In this document: one piece after another, positions 19,065 through 30,433 of the stretch
How positions within the stretch are numbered: the first letter of the stretch is position 1
How the letters are laid out: each line of letters begins with the position of its first letter
DNA from: Psychrobacter sp. JCM 18901
GTDB lineage: Bacteria; Pseudomonadota; Gammaproteobacteria; Pseudomonadales; Moraxellaceae
Assembly: GCF_000586435.1 (NCBI RefSeq)
Contig: NZ_BAWH01000001.1
Location: 434,001-498,000, forward strand
Length of the DNA: 64,000 bases
Direction of reading: 5' to 3'
Notes under the pieces: generated by a model
The model's database searches: none
What the model was told of the DNA's origin: nothing
Seen by the model: the letters and a program-made list of their open reading frames with translations, nothing else
Made by a program: the position numbers and the translations under genes

Positions 19065-19757
19065 ATGGCGACTGAATTCAAAAAAAATCATGCCCAGGTT
19101 TGTGAATCTTGGCGATTACTCGGCGCAGTCAACCGCGCAACGTATCTACAAGCAGCCATTCCAAAGCTGGCATTGCTCACTGGTGACGCCAATAAAGCAA
19201 AGCGTTTATTCAACCATTTGTTGAGCGCTGCGCCTAGCTTGGATGAGATGCATCGTATGACAGGTGCGACAGGCGAGTCAAATGACTTGTATGTGACTGG
19301 TCGTGGTAAGACGATGGTCATCGGCGGCGAAACTGCTAGAGCCATGGCAGTATTAGGTCAGCTTATCGCGGCACTCCTAACAGGTAATGAAGTTATATTG
19401 CATTGCCCGAGCCAAGATGAGATGTGTAATGAAGCTGCTAAGATACTGCACGACACAGGTATCAGCGAAGATGTATTAAGTGTGGCTAATGATTCGCAAA
19501 CTGTGACACTTTTATATATCGATCGTCTAGCGCAAGTGGCTGTCTCTGGTAGCCGCAGCGAAGTGCAAGCCGTCAGTCAAGAGCTTGCCAATACTGACGG
19601 TATTTTGACGCAGGTTATTAGTGTTACTGATATGGAAGGCTTGTCAGAAATGCTAACGCCTGACTACCTACATCGTTTTGTCACTGAGCGAGTCAAGACT
19701 ATCAATACCACAGCAATCGGTGGTAACGCGAGCTTGCTTGAGCTTGGTACAGAGTAG
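19065..19757 (+). CDS. Stand-alone PutA C-terminal domain protein
   Basis: 230 residues. I recognise it as the C-terminal aldehyde-dehydrogenase-like domain that long PutAs carry after the P5CDH domain. It aligns with the end of E. coli PutA: GATGESNDLYV with PTGERNTW, LGQLIAALLTGNEVIL with LTQLAAVLAVGSQVLW, and the closing ERVKTINTTAIGGNASLLEL with ERSLSVNTAAAGGNASLMTI. It starts 11 bases after the putA TAA with its own AAGGAG site 8 bases before the ATG, so it is a designed separate gene rather than an indel product. In fused PutAs this domain lids the channel and helps dimer and active-site assembly, so a trans-acting subunit role is inferred. Confidence 0.85.
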   Translation: MATEFKKNHAQVCESWRLLGAVNRATYLQAAIPKLALLTGDANKAKRLFNHLLSAAPSLDEMHRMTGATGESNDLYVTGRGKTMVIGGETARAMAVLGQLIAALLTGNEVILHCPSQDEMCNEAAKILHDTGISEDVLSVANDSQTVTLLYIDRLAQVAVSGSRSEVQAVSQELANTDGILTQVISVTDMEGLSEMLTPDYLHRFVTERVKTINTTAIGGNASLLELGTE

Positions 19758-19870
19758 AATCACTGCATTAATTACGAATCCGCTTCGCTTTTATATCAAC
19801 TTTTATAAAGGCTAAGCGGTGTTTGGTAGCGCTATAACTACCAAACTATTGATTGCATAAGATGTATAAG

Positions 19871-19912
19871 AAAAACCGCTATCTGAGTAATTATCAGATA
19901 GCGGTTTTTTTT
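19871..19912. terminator. Bidirectional intrinsic terminator
   Basis: Perfect stem AAAAACCGCTATCTGA / TCAGATAGCGGTTTTT with a 7-base loop between the convergent putA unit and roxA. Confidence 0.92.
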
Positions 19913-19923
19913 GTTTATGCTGT

Positions 19924-21132
19924 TTAACTGAAGCCTGATGACAGGATGTTATTCAGCAATATCAACCATACCCAGCCGTTCTCTAGCCATTCGCTCAAAT
20001 CATCTGCATCAACATCGGTGACGTCGCTATGTTGTAATGCTTCACCATTGGCCAAGCGTACTAGTACTGCTATCGCCGATTCATCAAGCCCATCGATACG
20101 TTGACCATTAGCATACAGTACAGTGCCATCATCGGTCTGGCTATAGAGTAGGCGGTTGCTATAGTCCGCCTGCAATGTGGCCCCTTCTGATAGGGCCTGT
20201 ATTAGCTCATCGGTATCTAACGTCTCTTCTGGCATCAGCGCATCATATTGGCGTTTACTAACTACTTCAGAAACTGCTTGGCGAATCATATCATCACCGC
20301 GATCAGATTGTAGCATCTCTAGTAATTGCGCCTTGATAGCGGCAATACTATCTGCTTGCAATTCACCTGACGCTTGTAGCGCTTGCGGTAGTAGCATCGG
20401 GATAAATAGCTTGCTGTCGTTAGTCGCAATATCGGCCACACTATCGATGATTTGCATCAGGTTTGGACGGCGGCAACCAAACGAGAAAGTCAAACAGTCA
20501 TCTTGTGCCACACCGAAATGTGATAATTTAGGCGGTACATAAAGCACATCACCCGCTTCTAGTATTTCATCAAAAATAAGCTCGCCCATGTTGTCGAACA
20601 AGCGTAAAGGCTCATCAGCAACAAACTCTGTCTGGTCATCACAGAATTTGCCCAACTGCCAACGTCTAGAGCCATAGCCTTGTGCCAAAAACACATCGTA
20701 GTCGTCATAATGCTTACCAACCGAACCACCTGCTGGTGCGTAAGATACCATGATGTCATCGCGCTGCCATTGTGGAATAAAGTTAAACGCTTGCCACAAC
20801 TGGCCAAGCTCTGGTGACCATTGCTCAAGATTCTGTACCAATACGGTCCATTGCTCTGGTAAGTTTTCAAAATCCGTTTCATTCAGTGGGCTTTTTTTAA
20901 GTTGCCACTGTGCCTGACCTTCTTTCTTACTGGCTGCTTGAGTCAGCAGTCTTGCGCTAGCATCTTCTTCAAGCGCAAGACCAATCATGTCATCTGGTTC
21001 AAACATGTCAATTAGCTGTGGCAACCCTTGCTTGATAAGCAGTGGCTTCTTTTGCCAGTATTCAGATAAGAATTGCTCAGGCGTGATAGAGTCGGGTAAA
21101 CAAAGAGGAATAGAAGTCATTGATAAATCCAT
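19924..21132 (-). CDS. roxA: Ribosomal protein L16 arginine hydroxylase RoxA (YcfD, JmjC/cupin type)
   Basis: About 402 residues of the 2-oxoglutarate/Fe(II) ROX family, which hydroxylates an Arg of ribosomal protein L16. The Fe ligands are visible as His and Asp in GKHYDDYDVF, with a second His in PPKLSHFGVA. The N-terminal WQKKPLLIKQGLP motif is typical. The start is either MDLS at 21132 or MTSIPL at 21120; neither has a strong ribosome site. The open frame extends further upstream without family resemblance. roxA, purB and mnmA are also neighbours in E. coli, so synteny supports the call. Confidence 0.92.
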   Translation of the reverse strand: MDLSMTSIPLCLPDSITPEQFLSEYWQKKPLLIKQGLPQLIDMFEPDDMIGLALEEDASARLLTQAASKKEGQAQWQLKKSPLNETDFENLPEQWTVLVQNLEQWSPELGQLWQAFNFIPQWQRDDIMVSYAPAGGSVGKHYDDYDVFLAQGYGSRRWQLGKFCDDQTEFVADEPLRLFDNMGELIFDEILEAGDVLYVPPKLSHFGVAQDDCLTFSFGCRRPNLMQIIDSVADIATNDSKLFIPMLLPQALQASGELQADSIAAIKAQLLEMLQSDRGDDMIRQAVSEVVSKRQYDALMPEETLDTDELIQALSEGATLQADYSNRLLYSQTDDGTVLYANGQRIDGLDESAIAVLVRLANGEALQHSDVTDVDADDLSEWLENGWVWLILLNNILSSGFS

Positions 21133-21310
21133 ATTTTGGCGGTGTACAAGATTAATAATAAGGGATGCTTTATAGGAAGGTTTTAATAGTTTAAGATTGT
21201 CATCTATTTGATGTCTATTATTTTGGTGACGTTTATATAGTACATATAAGCAATAACGATTATCAAAATAATAGCTGTCATCAGAGCATCCACTCAATCT
21301 TAGGAACGTT

Positions 21311-21616
21311 ATGAAAAAGCTGCATTTTGTTGTCATCATCGCTAGCGTGTTTTTGCTACAAGCCTGTGTCCATAAAATCGTCACAGTACCCGCAAAAATC
21401 GCTTACAAAACTACCAAAGGCGTGGTCAAAGGAACCGTTGCTGTAGGTAAAGCCATCATACCGGGTGACAGTGATGACGATGATGATAAAAAAATAAAAC
21501 CTTACTTATCGACTATGGGTTTTGAATCAAAAGCAATCGAATCAAAAACAATCATAGCGTTCAAAGTAAGGTTGCTAGTTATTCAGATAATAGCTATTAA
21601 GATAACAACTGAATAA
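21311..21616 (+). CDS. Small lipoprotein (NF038104-like)
   Basis: Lipoprotein signal peptide (KKLHFVVIIASVFLLQAC, lipid Cys about residue 20) followed by VHKIVTVPAKIAYKTTKGVVKGTVAVGKAIIPGD and an Asp-rich end. It resembles a short Acinetobacter/Moraxellaceae lipoprotein family whose members end soon after the acidic stretch. The A7 run at 21488-21494 would, at six, give a stop right after DDDDDKK (near 21497) and a protein of about 62 residues. The residues after that point look like read-through. The function is unknown. Confidence 0.7.
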   Translation: MKKLHFVVIIASVFLLQACVHKIVTVPAKIAYKTTKGVVKGTVAVGKAIIPGDSDDDDDKKIKPYLSTMGFESKAIESKTIIAFKVRLLVIQIIAIKITTE

Positions 21617-21636
21617 GATAAAAGTGCTAGCAAGAT

Positions 21637-21666
21637 AGGAGCGAGTAAATAATACTAGGCGCTCCT
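21637..21666. terminator. Possible terminator between lipoprotein gene and purB
   Basis: Stem AGGAGCG / CGCTCCT with a long loop between convergent genes. It lacks a strong T-run, so it is weak evidence. Confidence 0.4.
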
Positions 21667-21710
21667 ACCTTTCTAGTCCGATCTTATTATTAGTATGCTC
21701 TTATCAGTTA

Positions 21711-23102
<1,392 letters not shown>

Positions 23103-23317
23103 GGTTATGCCTCAGTAGTTATGAAATAAAAAAACTGCAAGAGTCTAGATAAAAAAATTACCATATAATAAACGACGTCGAAATCGTTGCGCGTAATATA
23201 GCAGAAATATGATATTAAAAAAAGCGGTCTATGCAAATAAAGCGATGTTGACGCCCGTTAAAATCAATCTATTTACTGCATCAACATCTGTGCCTTAAGT
23301 TGGGTCTTAGGAATCAA

Positions 23318-24544
23318 TTAAAATCCGCAAGGTGCATCGATAGATTCAATCACGCCGCCGCCTAGACATACTTCATCGATATAAAATACCGCTGACTGAC
23401 CAGGGGTGACGGCGCGCTGTGGCTCATCAAATACCACACGCACTTCGCTGCCATCAACGTTGGTCGCAAATACGCGACACGCTTGATCTGGCTGGCGATA
23501 GCGAGACTTTTCCATACAAGCTAGACCTTCGTCGCTAAACACATCCGCAGGTGGTAAACCATCAATCCAATCGAGCTTATAGGCTTTTAGCTCGTTGCTC
23601 ATTAGCATTGGATGTTCATGCCCTTGACCGACGATTAAACGATTTTTCTCTAAATCTTTTGCCAATACAAACCACGGTGCCTCTACACGGTCTTTAACGC
23701 CGCCAATGCCGATGCCGCCGCGCTGACCCAATGTGTAATACATGAGGCCATCATGAGTACCGATGACTTTATTATCATCAGTAAGTATCTCGCCTTTTTG
23801 GGCAGGCAGATATTGCTGTAAGAAGTCTTTAAAACGGCGCTCACCAATAAAGCAAATGCCTGTAGAGTCTTTCTTTTTAGCCGTCGCTAGGTCATGCTCT
23901 TCAGCGATCTGACGTACCACTGGCTTTTCAAGCTCACCAACTGGGAATAGCGTTTTGGCGATTTTGTCACCGCCAACCGCATGTAAGAAATAGCTTTGGT
24001 CTTTATTATTATCAAGACCGCGTAAGAGCTGCGCAACCTCTTCACCTTCGGCATTGGTATAGTTCACACTGCGGCGCGTGTAGTGACCGGTCGCGATATA
24101 ATCTGCCCCAAGGGTCAACGCATAGTCCAAAAACGCCTTAAACTTAATTTCTTTATTGCACAAGATATCAGGGTTTGGAGTGCGTCCTGCTTTATATTCT
24201 GCCAAAAAGTGCTCGAATACGCGATCCCAGTATTCCATAGCAAAGTTGGCCGTGTGCAGCTTTATACCGATTTTGTCACATACGGCTTGCGCGTCTGCTA
24301 GATCATCCATCGCTGTACAGTATTCGGTACCGTCATCTTCTTCCCAGTTCTTCATAAACAGGCCTTCGACCTTGAAGCCTGCCTGTTGAAGTAATACGGC
24401 TGATACAGAAGAATCGACCCCGCCTGACATACCGACAATCACATGCTTGGTGCTAGGATTTTCGACATCAGCAAGTGTTAAAGGGCGATGAGCATTAAAA
24501 GACTCAGAAACGGTTGTGCTTGAGGTATTTTGTATGGCTGACAT
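23318..24544 (-). CDS. mnmA: tRNA-specific 2-thiouridylase MnmA
   Basis: 408 residues, starting at ATG 24544; the TTG at 24556 is in frame but less likely. It has the PP-loop [12 protein letters not shown] (ATP binding), the catalytic Cys pair in [11 protein letters not shown] and [10 protein letters not shown], and RTPNPDILC. MnmA thiolates U34 of tRNA Lys, Glu and Gln using sulfur handed over by the Tus relay, which is encoded at 56-57.6 kb in this window. An N-terminal extension of about 35 residues precedes the PP-loop. The frame is intact. Confidence 0.96.
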   Translation of the reverse strand: MSAIQNTSSTTVSESFNAHRPLTLADVENPSTKHVIVGMSGGVDSSVSAVLLQQAGFKVEGLFMKNWEEDDGTEYCTAMDDLADAQAVCDKIGIKLHTANFAMEYWDRVFEHFLAEYKAGRTPNPDILCNKEIKFKAFLDYALTLGADYIATGHYTRRSVNYTNAEGEEVAQLLRGLDNNKDQSYFLHAVGGDKIAKTLFPVGELEKPVVRQIAEEHDLATAKKKDSTGICFIGERRFKDFLQQYLPAQKGEILTDDNKVIGTHDGLMYYTLGQRGGIGIGGVKDRVEAPWFVLAKDLEKNRLIVGQGHEHPMLMSNELKAYKLDWIDGLPPADVFSDEGLACMEKSRYRQPDQACRVFATNVDGSEVRVVFDEPQRAVTPGQSAVFYIDEVCLGGGVIESIDAPCGF

Positions 24545-24804
24545 AAAACGGCTCAACTATTTATACGTTATCCAAAGTACATGCCGACGCCAAGTGTTAT
24601 GCAATCACTACAATAGGTAGTCTCAGCACAACAACGTCAGCTTGTCTTTTGGATCTGGTATTATGATAAAATAAACGTCATATTATACCAGTTAATTGAA
24701 ACTGGTGGCGACCGATGGTGTCTGGCTACCAGTAAAACCACTTTGAAAATTCAGATAGTGGTTTTGAATTATTTTAATCACCTTTAACTCATCTTGGAAT
24801 AATA

Positions 24805-25308
24805 ATGATAAAAATTGGTCAAGGTATCGATGTTCATGCTTTTCATAATAATGGTCAGCAGCAACAATATGTCATTCTAGCGGGCGTGCCTATTGAGCAT
24901 ACTCACAGTTTGCTCGCACACTCTGATGGGGACGTAGTCTTGCACGCACTGGCTGATGCGCTTCTTGGTGCTTTAGCACTTGGCGATATCGGGCAGCATT
25001 TTCCCGATACCGATGCGGCACATGCTGGATTGGATTCACGAGTATTGCTGCGTTATGTTTATAGTAAAGTGCAAGAGGCTGGTTATAGCCTAGGTAATGC
25101 TGATATTACGGTAATGTGCGAGCGTCCAAAGTTAGCGCCGCATAATCCAGCAATGCGCGCTAATATCGCTAGCGACTTACAAACAGATATTAGCAATATC
25201 AGTGTAAAAGCGACCACGACTGAAAAATTGGGATTTACGGGTCGTCAAGAGGGCATCATGGCCAATGCCGTGGTATTATTAGTCCCTAATGCTGTCGAAC
25301 CTACATAG
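24805..25308 (+). CDS. ispF: 2-C-methyl-D-erythritol 2,4-cyclodiphosphate synthase
   Basis: 167 residues, the standard IspF trimer subunit of the MEP isoprenoid pathway. The metal ligands Asp and His are in QGIDVHAF, with the third His in [15 protein letters not shown] context; [13 protein letters not shown] and [14 protein letters not shown] (substrate loop) are present. ATG at 24805 follows TTGGAATAATA, a modest ribosome site. ispD, often adjacent, is not here. The frame is intact. Confidence 0.96.
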   Translation: MIKIGQGIDVHAFHNNGQQQQYVILAGVPIEHTHSLLAHSDGDVVLHALADALLGALALGDIGQHFPDTDAAHAGLDSRVLLRYVYSKVQEAGYSLGNADITVMCERPKLAPHNPAMRANIASDLQTDISNISVKATTTEKLGFTGRQEGIMANAVVLLVPNAVEPT

Positions 25309-25424
25309 ATTGAAATTCGTGCTTGTAATACAGCGGCAGTCGCCCCATGTATCAGCCACGTCTTTACACAATTATTTTATATAAATAATCATTTTAATGA
25401 ACCGCTTTATCAATAGGAGCTTTT

Positions 25425-25775
25425 ATGAGTGAGCAAACCCCAAACACTGCTGCAAACGACGTTGAACAATTGATCCGTGATCAAATTCGTGACAATAAAG
25501 TCATTATCTACATGAAAGGCACACCGCAATTTCCACAGTGTGGCTTTTCAGCGCGCTCTATCGAAGTGTTGACTCAGATTGGTCGTCCATTTGCGTTTGT
25601 AAACATTTTAGAAAACCCAGAAATCCGTGCAACGTTGCCAAAAATTGCGAACTGGCCAACGTTCCCGCAGTTATGGATTGATGGCGAGTTGATGGGTGGA
25701 TCAGACATCATCTTGCAAATGTATCAATCAGGCGAGCTAAAGCCATTGGTTGAAGCAAACAGCCCTGCTGCTTAA
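25425..25775 (+). CDS. grxD: Monothiol glutaredoxin (Grx4 type)
   Basis: 116 residues with the monothiol CGFS active site (Cys39), the glutathione-binding WPTFPQLWI and GGSDI motifs and the KGTPQFPQCGFSA signature. Grx4-type proteins carry [2Fe-2S] clusters and act in iron-sulfur delivery. AGGAG precedes the ATG by 6 bases. It is followed by a strong terminator, so it is probably monocistronic or co-transcribed with ispF. Confidence 0.96.
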   Translation: MSEQTPNTAANDVEQLIRDQIRDNKVIIYMKGTPQFPQCGFSARSIEVLTQIGRPFAFVNILENPEIRATLPKIANWPTFPQLWIDGELMGGSDIILQMYQSGELKPLVEANSPAA

Positions 25776-25839
25776 TACTTGAAAGTGTGAATTGGATGTC
25801 TTTGATGTCTAATTAGCCTTTGTAAGATACGAGCATAGC

Positions 25840-25879
25840 AAACCCAGATAGTCATTTAATGGCTATTTGGGTTTTTTTA
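25840..25879 (+). terminator. Intrinsic terminator after grxD
   Basis: Stem AAACCCAGATAGTCA / TGGCTATTTGGGTTT (two mismatches or wobbles) followed by T7. Confidence 0.85.
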
Positions 25880-26042
25880 TTGTCGCTATTAGTGTTGTTG
25901 GTAGCGTATCTATTCTTGTTCCTATTATTATTTCCGCGCGCCTATGTCATTAGGCTTCGTTGTTTTTATAGGATTTACCCCCATATAGTGTCCAAGATAC
26001 CAGCGATATAAATAATAATTATCAGATGAGTAAGAGAGCTTT

Positions 26043-26681
26043 ATGAATAACCAAACCAGCGAACAGTCAAACGAGCAAAGAGAAGCGGCTGAGCAGGCGG
26101 CGATTGAAAAGCGCCGTGAACGTTTAAAAAATGAATCGACACGTATTATTGAGATTGCTAATACTGAGTCATACTCAGCACTTAAATGTATTCATCAGCT
26201 TAGTGTGGCAGGTGGTGCAACTGAAGCAACATATGTGGCTATCGAGCAGCGCATCGTTGTAGACCAAGATCCTGCAGGTGCTTATCATTTGGCACTGTTG
26301 GCACAGAACACACCAGATTTGCCTATCGATGCCCGTCAGCTTATCGAATTGGTAGTCAACAAGGGTGATAACCATCAACGCTTGGCATTGCTTAAAAACT
26401 TACCATTACCACCGGTTGAGCTTATCAAAGAGCAGATTTTGGCCAGTGATGATGGTGAGGCGATTGGTCAAATGAACGCCTATCTACAGATTAATCCAGA
26501 AGGGTATGGTAGCCATCATATGCTGTCTAGTGGTCAATCAGATCAGATCGTACCGCTTAGCCTGGCAATAATAACTAAAATGATGATCAAAATAGTAATT
26601 AGTAAGGCAACTAGCAAGACAGTCACCAGAGTAGAGAACTTTTTGCTTAAATTTAATAGTTTTTGTTCTAACGTTTTTTAA
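26043..26681 (+). CDS. Hypothetical protein, charged helical N-terminus
   Basis: I do not recognise a family. 212 residues as read. The first 50 are strongly charged and probably coiled coil (EQREAAEQAAIEKRRERLKN), followed by a helical region to about residue 160 (ESYSALKCIHQLSVAGG, LPIDARQLIELVV, NPEGYG). The last 35 residues change composition to Ile/Lys/Thr, suggesting a lost frame near 26560, where another frame offers TAATAA. No signal peptide or membrane helix in the first part. It stands alone between the grxD terminator and the MITE-like element. Confidence 0.6.
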   Translation: MNNQTSEQSNEQREAAEQAAIEKRRERLKNESTRIIEIANTESYSALKCIHQLSVAGGATEATYVAIEQRIVVDQDPAGAYHLALLAQNTPDLPIDARQLIELVVNKGDNHQRLALLKNLPLPPVELIKEQILASDDGEAIGQMNAYLQINPEGYGSHHMLSSGQSDQIVPLSLAIITKMMIKIVISKATSKTVTRVENFLLKFNSFCSNVF

Positions 26682-26716
26682 GTATCAAAAAAAATTGTTA
26701 TAATTATGGGTTATTC

Positions 26717-26887
26717 AGGGCGTGTCCTTAATCTGAACAAAAGCATCTGAATGGGCTAAAAATGGTTAAATATTGCCAAACTATGTCAAATAGCTGGTTA
26801 ATATCCTGATATTATCTGCGCTATTTTTCTTGTTTGACTGCAATTTACCTCATTTTTATCACCATTTTCAAAATAAGAACACGCCCT
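26717..26887. mobile_element. MITE-like element with terminal inverted repeats
   Basis: 171 bases bounded by imperfect 18-base inverted repeats: left AGGGCGTGTCCTTAATCT, right (reversed) AGGGCGTGTTCTTATTTT, 15 of 18 matching. No coding capacity. AGGGCGTGT-type ends occur on some IS elements, so this may be a non-autonomous derivative. It is about 130 bases upstream of mnmG. No clear target duplication was seen. Confidence 0.55.
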
Positions 26888-27017
26888 AACCAATTATGAA
26901 CGACTTATCTGAGTCGTTATCTTCTTATAAATTCGACTGACGTTTATTTGCTGCCTGTTTTCTTATTTGAACATAGGATATGGCAATCAGCAGCGTTATG
27001 AGTCAAGTGAGGCACAC

Positions 27018-28913
27018 ATGCAATACCCAAAACATTACGACGTGATAGTGATCGGCGGTGGTCATGCTGGTACAGAAGCTGCACTAGCGGCTGCACGTAT
27101 GGGCGCACAGACCTTATTGTTGACGCATAATATTGAGACGCTCGGGCAGATGAGTTGTAACCCTGCGATTGGTGGTATCGGTAAATCGCATCTAGTACGT
27201 GAGATTGATGCGCTAGGCGGTGCAATGGCGCTGGCAACGGACAAGGCTGGTATTCAGTTTCGCGTACTAAACAGCCGTAAAGGGGCTGCCGTTCGTGCCA
27301 CGCGTGCGCAAGCAGACCGCATTTTGTACAAAGCGGCTATCCGTCATACGTTAGAAAATCAGCCAAATCTGGATATATTTCAACAAGCTGCTGATGATAT
27401 CTTGGTCGAAAACGGCCGTGCGACGCAGTCGTGACTTCTACAGGTATTATCTTTAAGACCGAAACAGTCGTATTGACCTCAGGGACTTTCTTAGGCGGCG
27501 TTATCCATATCGGTTTGGAGAACTCAAAGGGTGGCCGCGCAGGGGATCAGCCTTCTATTAAATTGGCAGATCGTTTACGTGAGCTTAAGCTGCCAGTTGG
27601 TCGTCTGAAGACAGGTACGCCAGCTCGTATCGATGCACGTAGTGTTGACTTTAGCGTGATGACCGTACAACCAGGTGATACACCGTTGCCAGTGATGAGT
27701 TATATGGGTGATGTTTCTATGCATCCTGAGCAGGTCAATTGTTATATAACCCATACCAATGCGCGTACTCATGACATCATCCGTGAAAACCTTGACCGTT
27801 CACCAATGTTTTCTGGCAAAATCGAAGGCGTAGGCCCACGTTATTGCCCATCGATTGAAGATAAGATTCATCGCTTTGCGGATAAGGACAACCATCAGAT
27901 CTTTATCGAGCCAGAAGGTCTGACCACGCATGAGCTATATCCAAATGGTATCTCGACCAGTTTGCCATTCGATGTGCAGTTAGATTTTATTCATAGTATG
28001 AAAGGCTTAGAAAACGCCCATATTACTCGTCCGGGTTATGCGATTGAGTATGATTACTTTGACCCACAAAACCTAAAGCCAACGCTTGAAACCAAGTCGA
28101 TTGATCGTCTGTACTTTGCGGGTCAGATCAACGGTACGACAGGCTATGAAGAAGCGGGCGTACAAGGCTTGCTTGCAGGTACCAATGCGGCATTGGTCAC
28201 TACTAATAATAGCGAGTTTGACACGTGGACACCGCGCCGCGATGAAGCGTATCTTGGGGTGCTTGTCGATGACTTGATTACCCACGGTACTACCGAGCCG
28301 TATCGTATGTTTACGAGCCGCGCAGAGTATCGTCTATTGCTACGTGAAGACAATGCAGATCAACGCTTGACTGAAACAGGTCGCAAGCTTGGCTTGGTTG
28401 ACGATGTGCGCTGGCAGGCGTATCAAGAAAAAAATGGAAGCTATCGCGACAGAAACCTCACGTCTAAAAGATATGTGGGCAACGCTGCTAATGCTTTAGG
28501 TAAGCAAGTGACTGAGCAAACAGGTGAAGTGTTGTCTAAAGAGTCGACTGCCTTCGATTTGCTAAAGCGTCCGCAAATACATTTTGCTGATATCGCGGCT
28601 ATCACGGACTCAACTGTTGATGCACAAGTGGGTGAGCAGATAGAGATTTCTGTTAAATACGCCGGCTATATCGATCGTCAGCAAGAAGATATTGATCAAA
28701 TGAAGCGACTAGAAAATACGGCGCTGCCGTTAGACTTTGATTATAGTATTGTGTCAGGACTATCAAATGAGATAGTACAGAAACTTACGCAAGTTCGTCC
28801 TGCGACGCTAGCTCAAGCGGGACGCGTAAGCGGTGTAACCCCTGCTGCCATTCAATTGTTGGCGATGACGGTTAAAAAGCATAAAAAAAGCAAAAGCTGC
28901 ATTGGACTCATAA
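27018..28913 (+). CDS. mnmG: tRNA uridine-5-carboxymethylaminomethyl synthase MnmG (GidA; four indels)
   Basis: FAD protein of about 630 residues that, with MnmE, modifies C5 of U34. I start at ATG 27018 because GAGG precedes it; the start is followed by the FAD motif [15 protein letters not shown]. Signatures [28 protein letters not shown] and [11 protein letters not shown] are present. Indels: a missing base near 27427-27429; A7 at 28428-28434; a missing base near 28484; and A7 at 28883-28889. The second and third compensate, leaving about 18 wrong residues where [19 protein letters not shown] is expected. The last hides the true end KAKAALDS at 28913. MnmA for the same nucleotide lies 2.5 kb away. 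Confidence 0.95.
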
Positions 28914-28956
28914 TAGCTATGCAATAAAGCCTTTTATAATAAAGCACTTATAGTAT

Positions 28957-28991
28957 AAAAAGCCCGTAACGACATTTCGTTACGGGCTTTT
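28957..28991 (+). terminator. Intrinsic terminator after mnmG
   Basis: Perfect stem AAAAGCCCGTAACGA / TCGTTACGGGCTTTT with a CATT loop. Confidence 0.93.
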
Positions 28992-29152
28992 GTTTGTCAA
29001 AAAAACAGTCAGTTTTAAAAGAAAGTCACCTGTAACCTTGTCCTACTTGCTACTTTGTCTCTATACTAGGTCAGTAAATTTTCTTACTACTTGTTAATTT
29101 GTCTCGCTGATGTCCATATATTGATGGGCTTGTCACCGAACTGAGTCTACTT

Positions 29153-30112
29153 ATGATTGATGCTATTGTTTTTGCTATTACCATTGTCTTACCCAACCTT
29201 GCCTTAATGTGGTTGGGTTTTTTTATGCAACGACGCGGTGAGGCAAGCCAAACTTTTATCGATCAGGCATCAAGTTTTGTCTTTAATTATTGCTTGCCGT
29301 GTTTATTGTTTTTTAGCGTGGTTGATAGCGACGTCGATTATGGTAAGCAAATTACGCTTATCCTTGTTGGTATCTTGGTGACGTTTATATTATTTATTGG
29401 CGCAGAGTTTTATGCCAAACGCTTCGTCAAGCGTCCTGAAGACCAAGGTGTGTTTGTACAAGGCGTATTCCGTAGCAACATGGCCATCATTGGCCTTGCA
29501 ACCGTGGCCAACGCTTACGGCGCACAAGGGTTAAGTATCGGTGCTGTCTATATGGGCGTGGTAACGATACTGTTTAATATCTTGGCAGTCATTACCTTGA
29601 GCCGCGTATCCAAAAGTGTAGATGACACATGGATTAGTCGCGGTACGATGATCGTAAAAAAATTGCTAACCAATCCTCTAATTTTGGCATTGGTTGGGGC
29701 ATTCGTCTACAAAGCACTGCCATTGCCACCACTTACAGGGGTGATTCATACCACTGGTGACTTACTGGCAGCGGTGGCTCTGCCGCTAGCCCTGATCTGT
29801 GCGGGTGCTAGTATTAACCTAAAGTCTATGTTGCATCCTTCGGGCTTATCTATGCAGGCGAGTATTGGGCGAATTGTCATTGCACCATTAATTGCTATCG
29901 CTGTTGGGCTCGGATTTGGGCTATCAGGCGTGCATATGGGGGTGTTGTTTTTGATGGTCGCATCACCAACAGCTGCAGCCAGCTATGTCATGGCAAAAGC
30001 AATGGGTGGCAATGATGTATTAGCGGCTAATATTTTGGCATTTACCACTGTTGTCGGCATGTTTGGTATGGCGATTGGGGCAGCGACGTTACGTGCCCTT
30101 GGATTGATGTAA
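29153..30112 (+). CDS. AEC family transporter (auxin efflux carrier type)
   Basis: 319 residues with about ten membrane spans in the 5+5 arrangement of the AEC/PIN-like family. Family segments are SSFVFNYCLPCLLFFSVV, FRSNMAIIGLATVANAYG, ALPLALICAGASINL and VASPTAAASYVMAKAMGGN. Bacterial members move small organic acids (malate, malonate) or unknown solutes, so the substrate cannot be stated. Monocistronic between two strong terminators. The frame is intact. Confidence 0.9.
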   Translation: MIDAIVFAITIVLPNLALMWLGFFMQRRGEASQTFIDQASSFVFNYCLPCLLFFSVVDSDVDYGKQITLILVGILVTFILFIGAEFYAKRFVKRPEDQGVFVQGVFRSNMAIIGLATVANAYGAQGLSIGAVYMGVVTILFNILAVITLSRVSKSVDDTWISRGTMIVKKLLTNPLILALVGAFVYKALPLPPLTGVIHTTGDLLAAVALPLALICAGASINLKSMLHPSGLSMQASIGRIVIAPLIAIAVGLGFGLSGVHMGVLFLMVASPTAAASYVMAKAMGGNDVLAANILAFTTVVGMFGMAIGAATLRALGLM

Positions 30113-30177
30113 TGCAGATTTTATACTATCTTTAAATAAGCAAGTACTTTCGCCTTATCTAATTTTGACAGCATTAA

Positions 30178-30215
30178 AAAAGCCCTCTTTTCAAATAAGG
30201 AAAGAGGGCTTTTTA
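30178..30215. terminator. Bidirectional intrinsic terminator
   Basis: Stem AAAAGCCCTCTTT / AAAGAGGGCTTTTT between the AEC gene and the convergent small membrane-protein gene. Confidence 0.92.
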
Positions 30216-30220
30216 TTAAT

Positions 30221-30409
30221 CTAGCGTTCACTATTACGCTTGTCTTCACGGCGCTGCTTACGCTTTGGGCTAGTACGATAGGTCAAATAACCACCGATAG
30301 CCATAACTGCAAGAAAGGCGATGATATACATAAATATTGATGAGCCAATCATGAGCGATGCACCGATAATGGGAGTTGCTTCCATGTCAAAAATCCAGTT
30401 AAGGTTCAT
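30221..30409 (-). CDS. Small single-span membrane protein, unknown
   Basis: 62 residues from ATG 30409. It has one hydrophobic helix (SLMIGSSIFMYIIAFLAVMAIGGYLTY, about residues 19-45) and a very basic tail (SPKRKQRREDKRNSER), so the C-terminus should face the cytosol. It lies 24 bases downstream of the monooxygenase stop on the same strand and ends right at the terminator, which favours a real gene. No family recognised. Confidence 0.55.
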   Translation of the reverse strand: MNLNWIFDMEATPIIGASLMIGSSIFMYIIAFLAVMAIGGYLTYRTSPKRKQRREDKRNSER

Positions 30410-30433
30410 CAATAATTATGCAAGTGTCTCATT

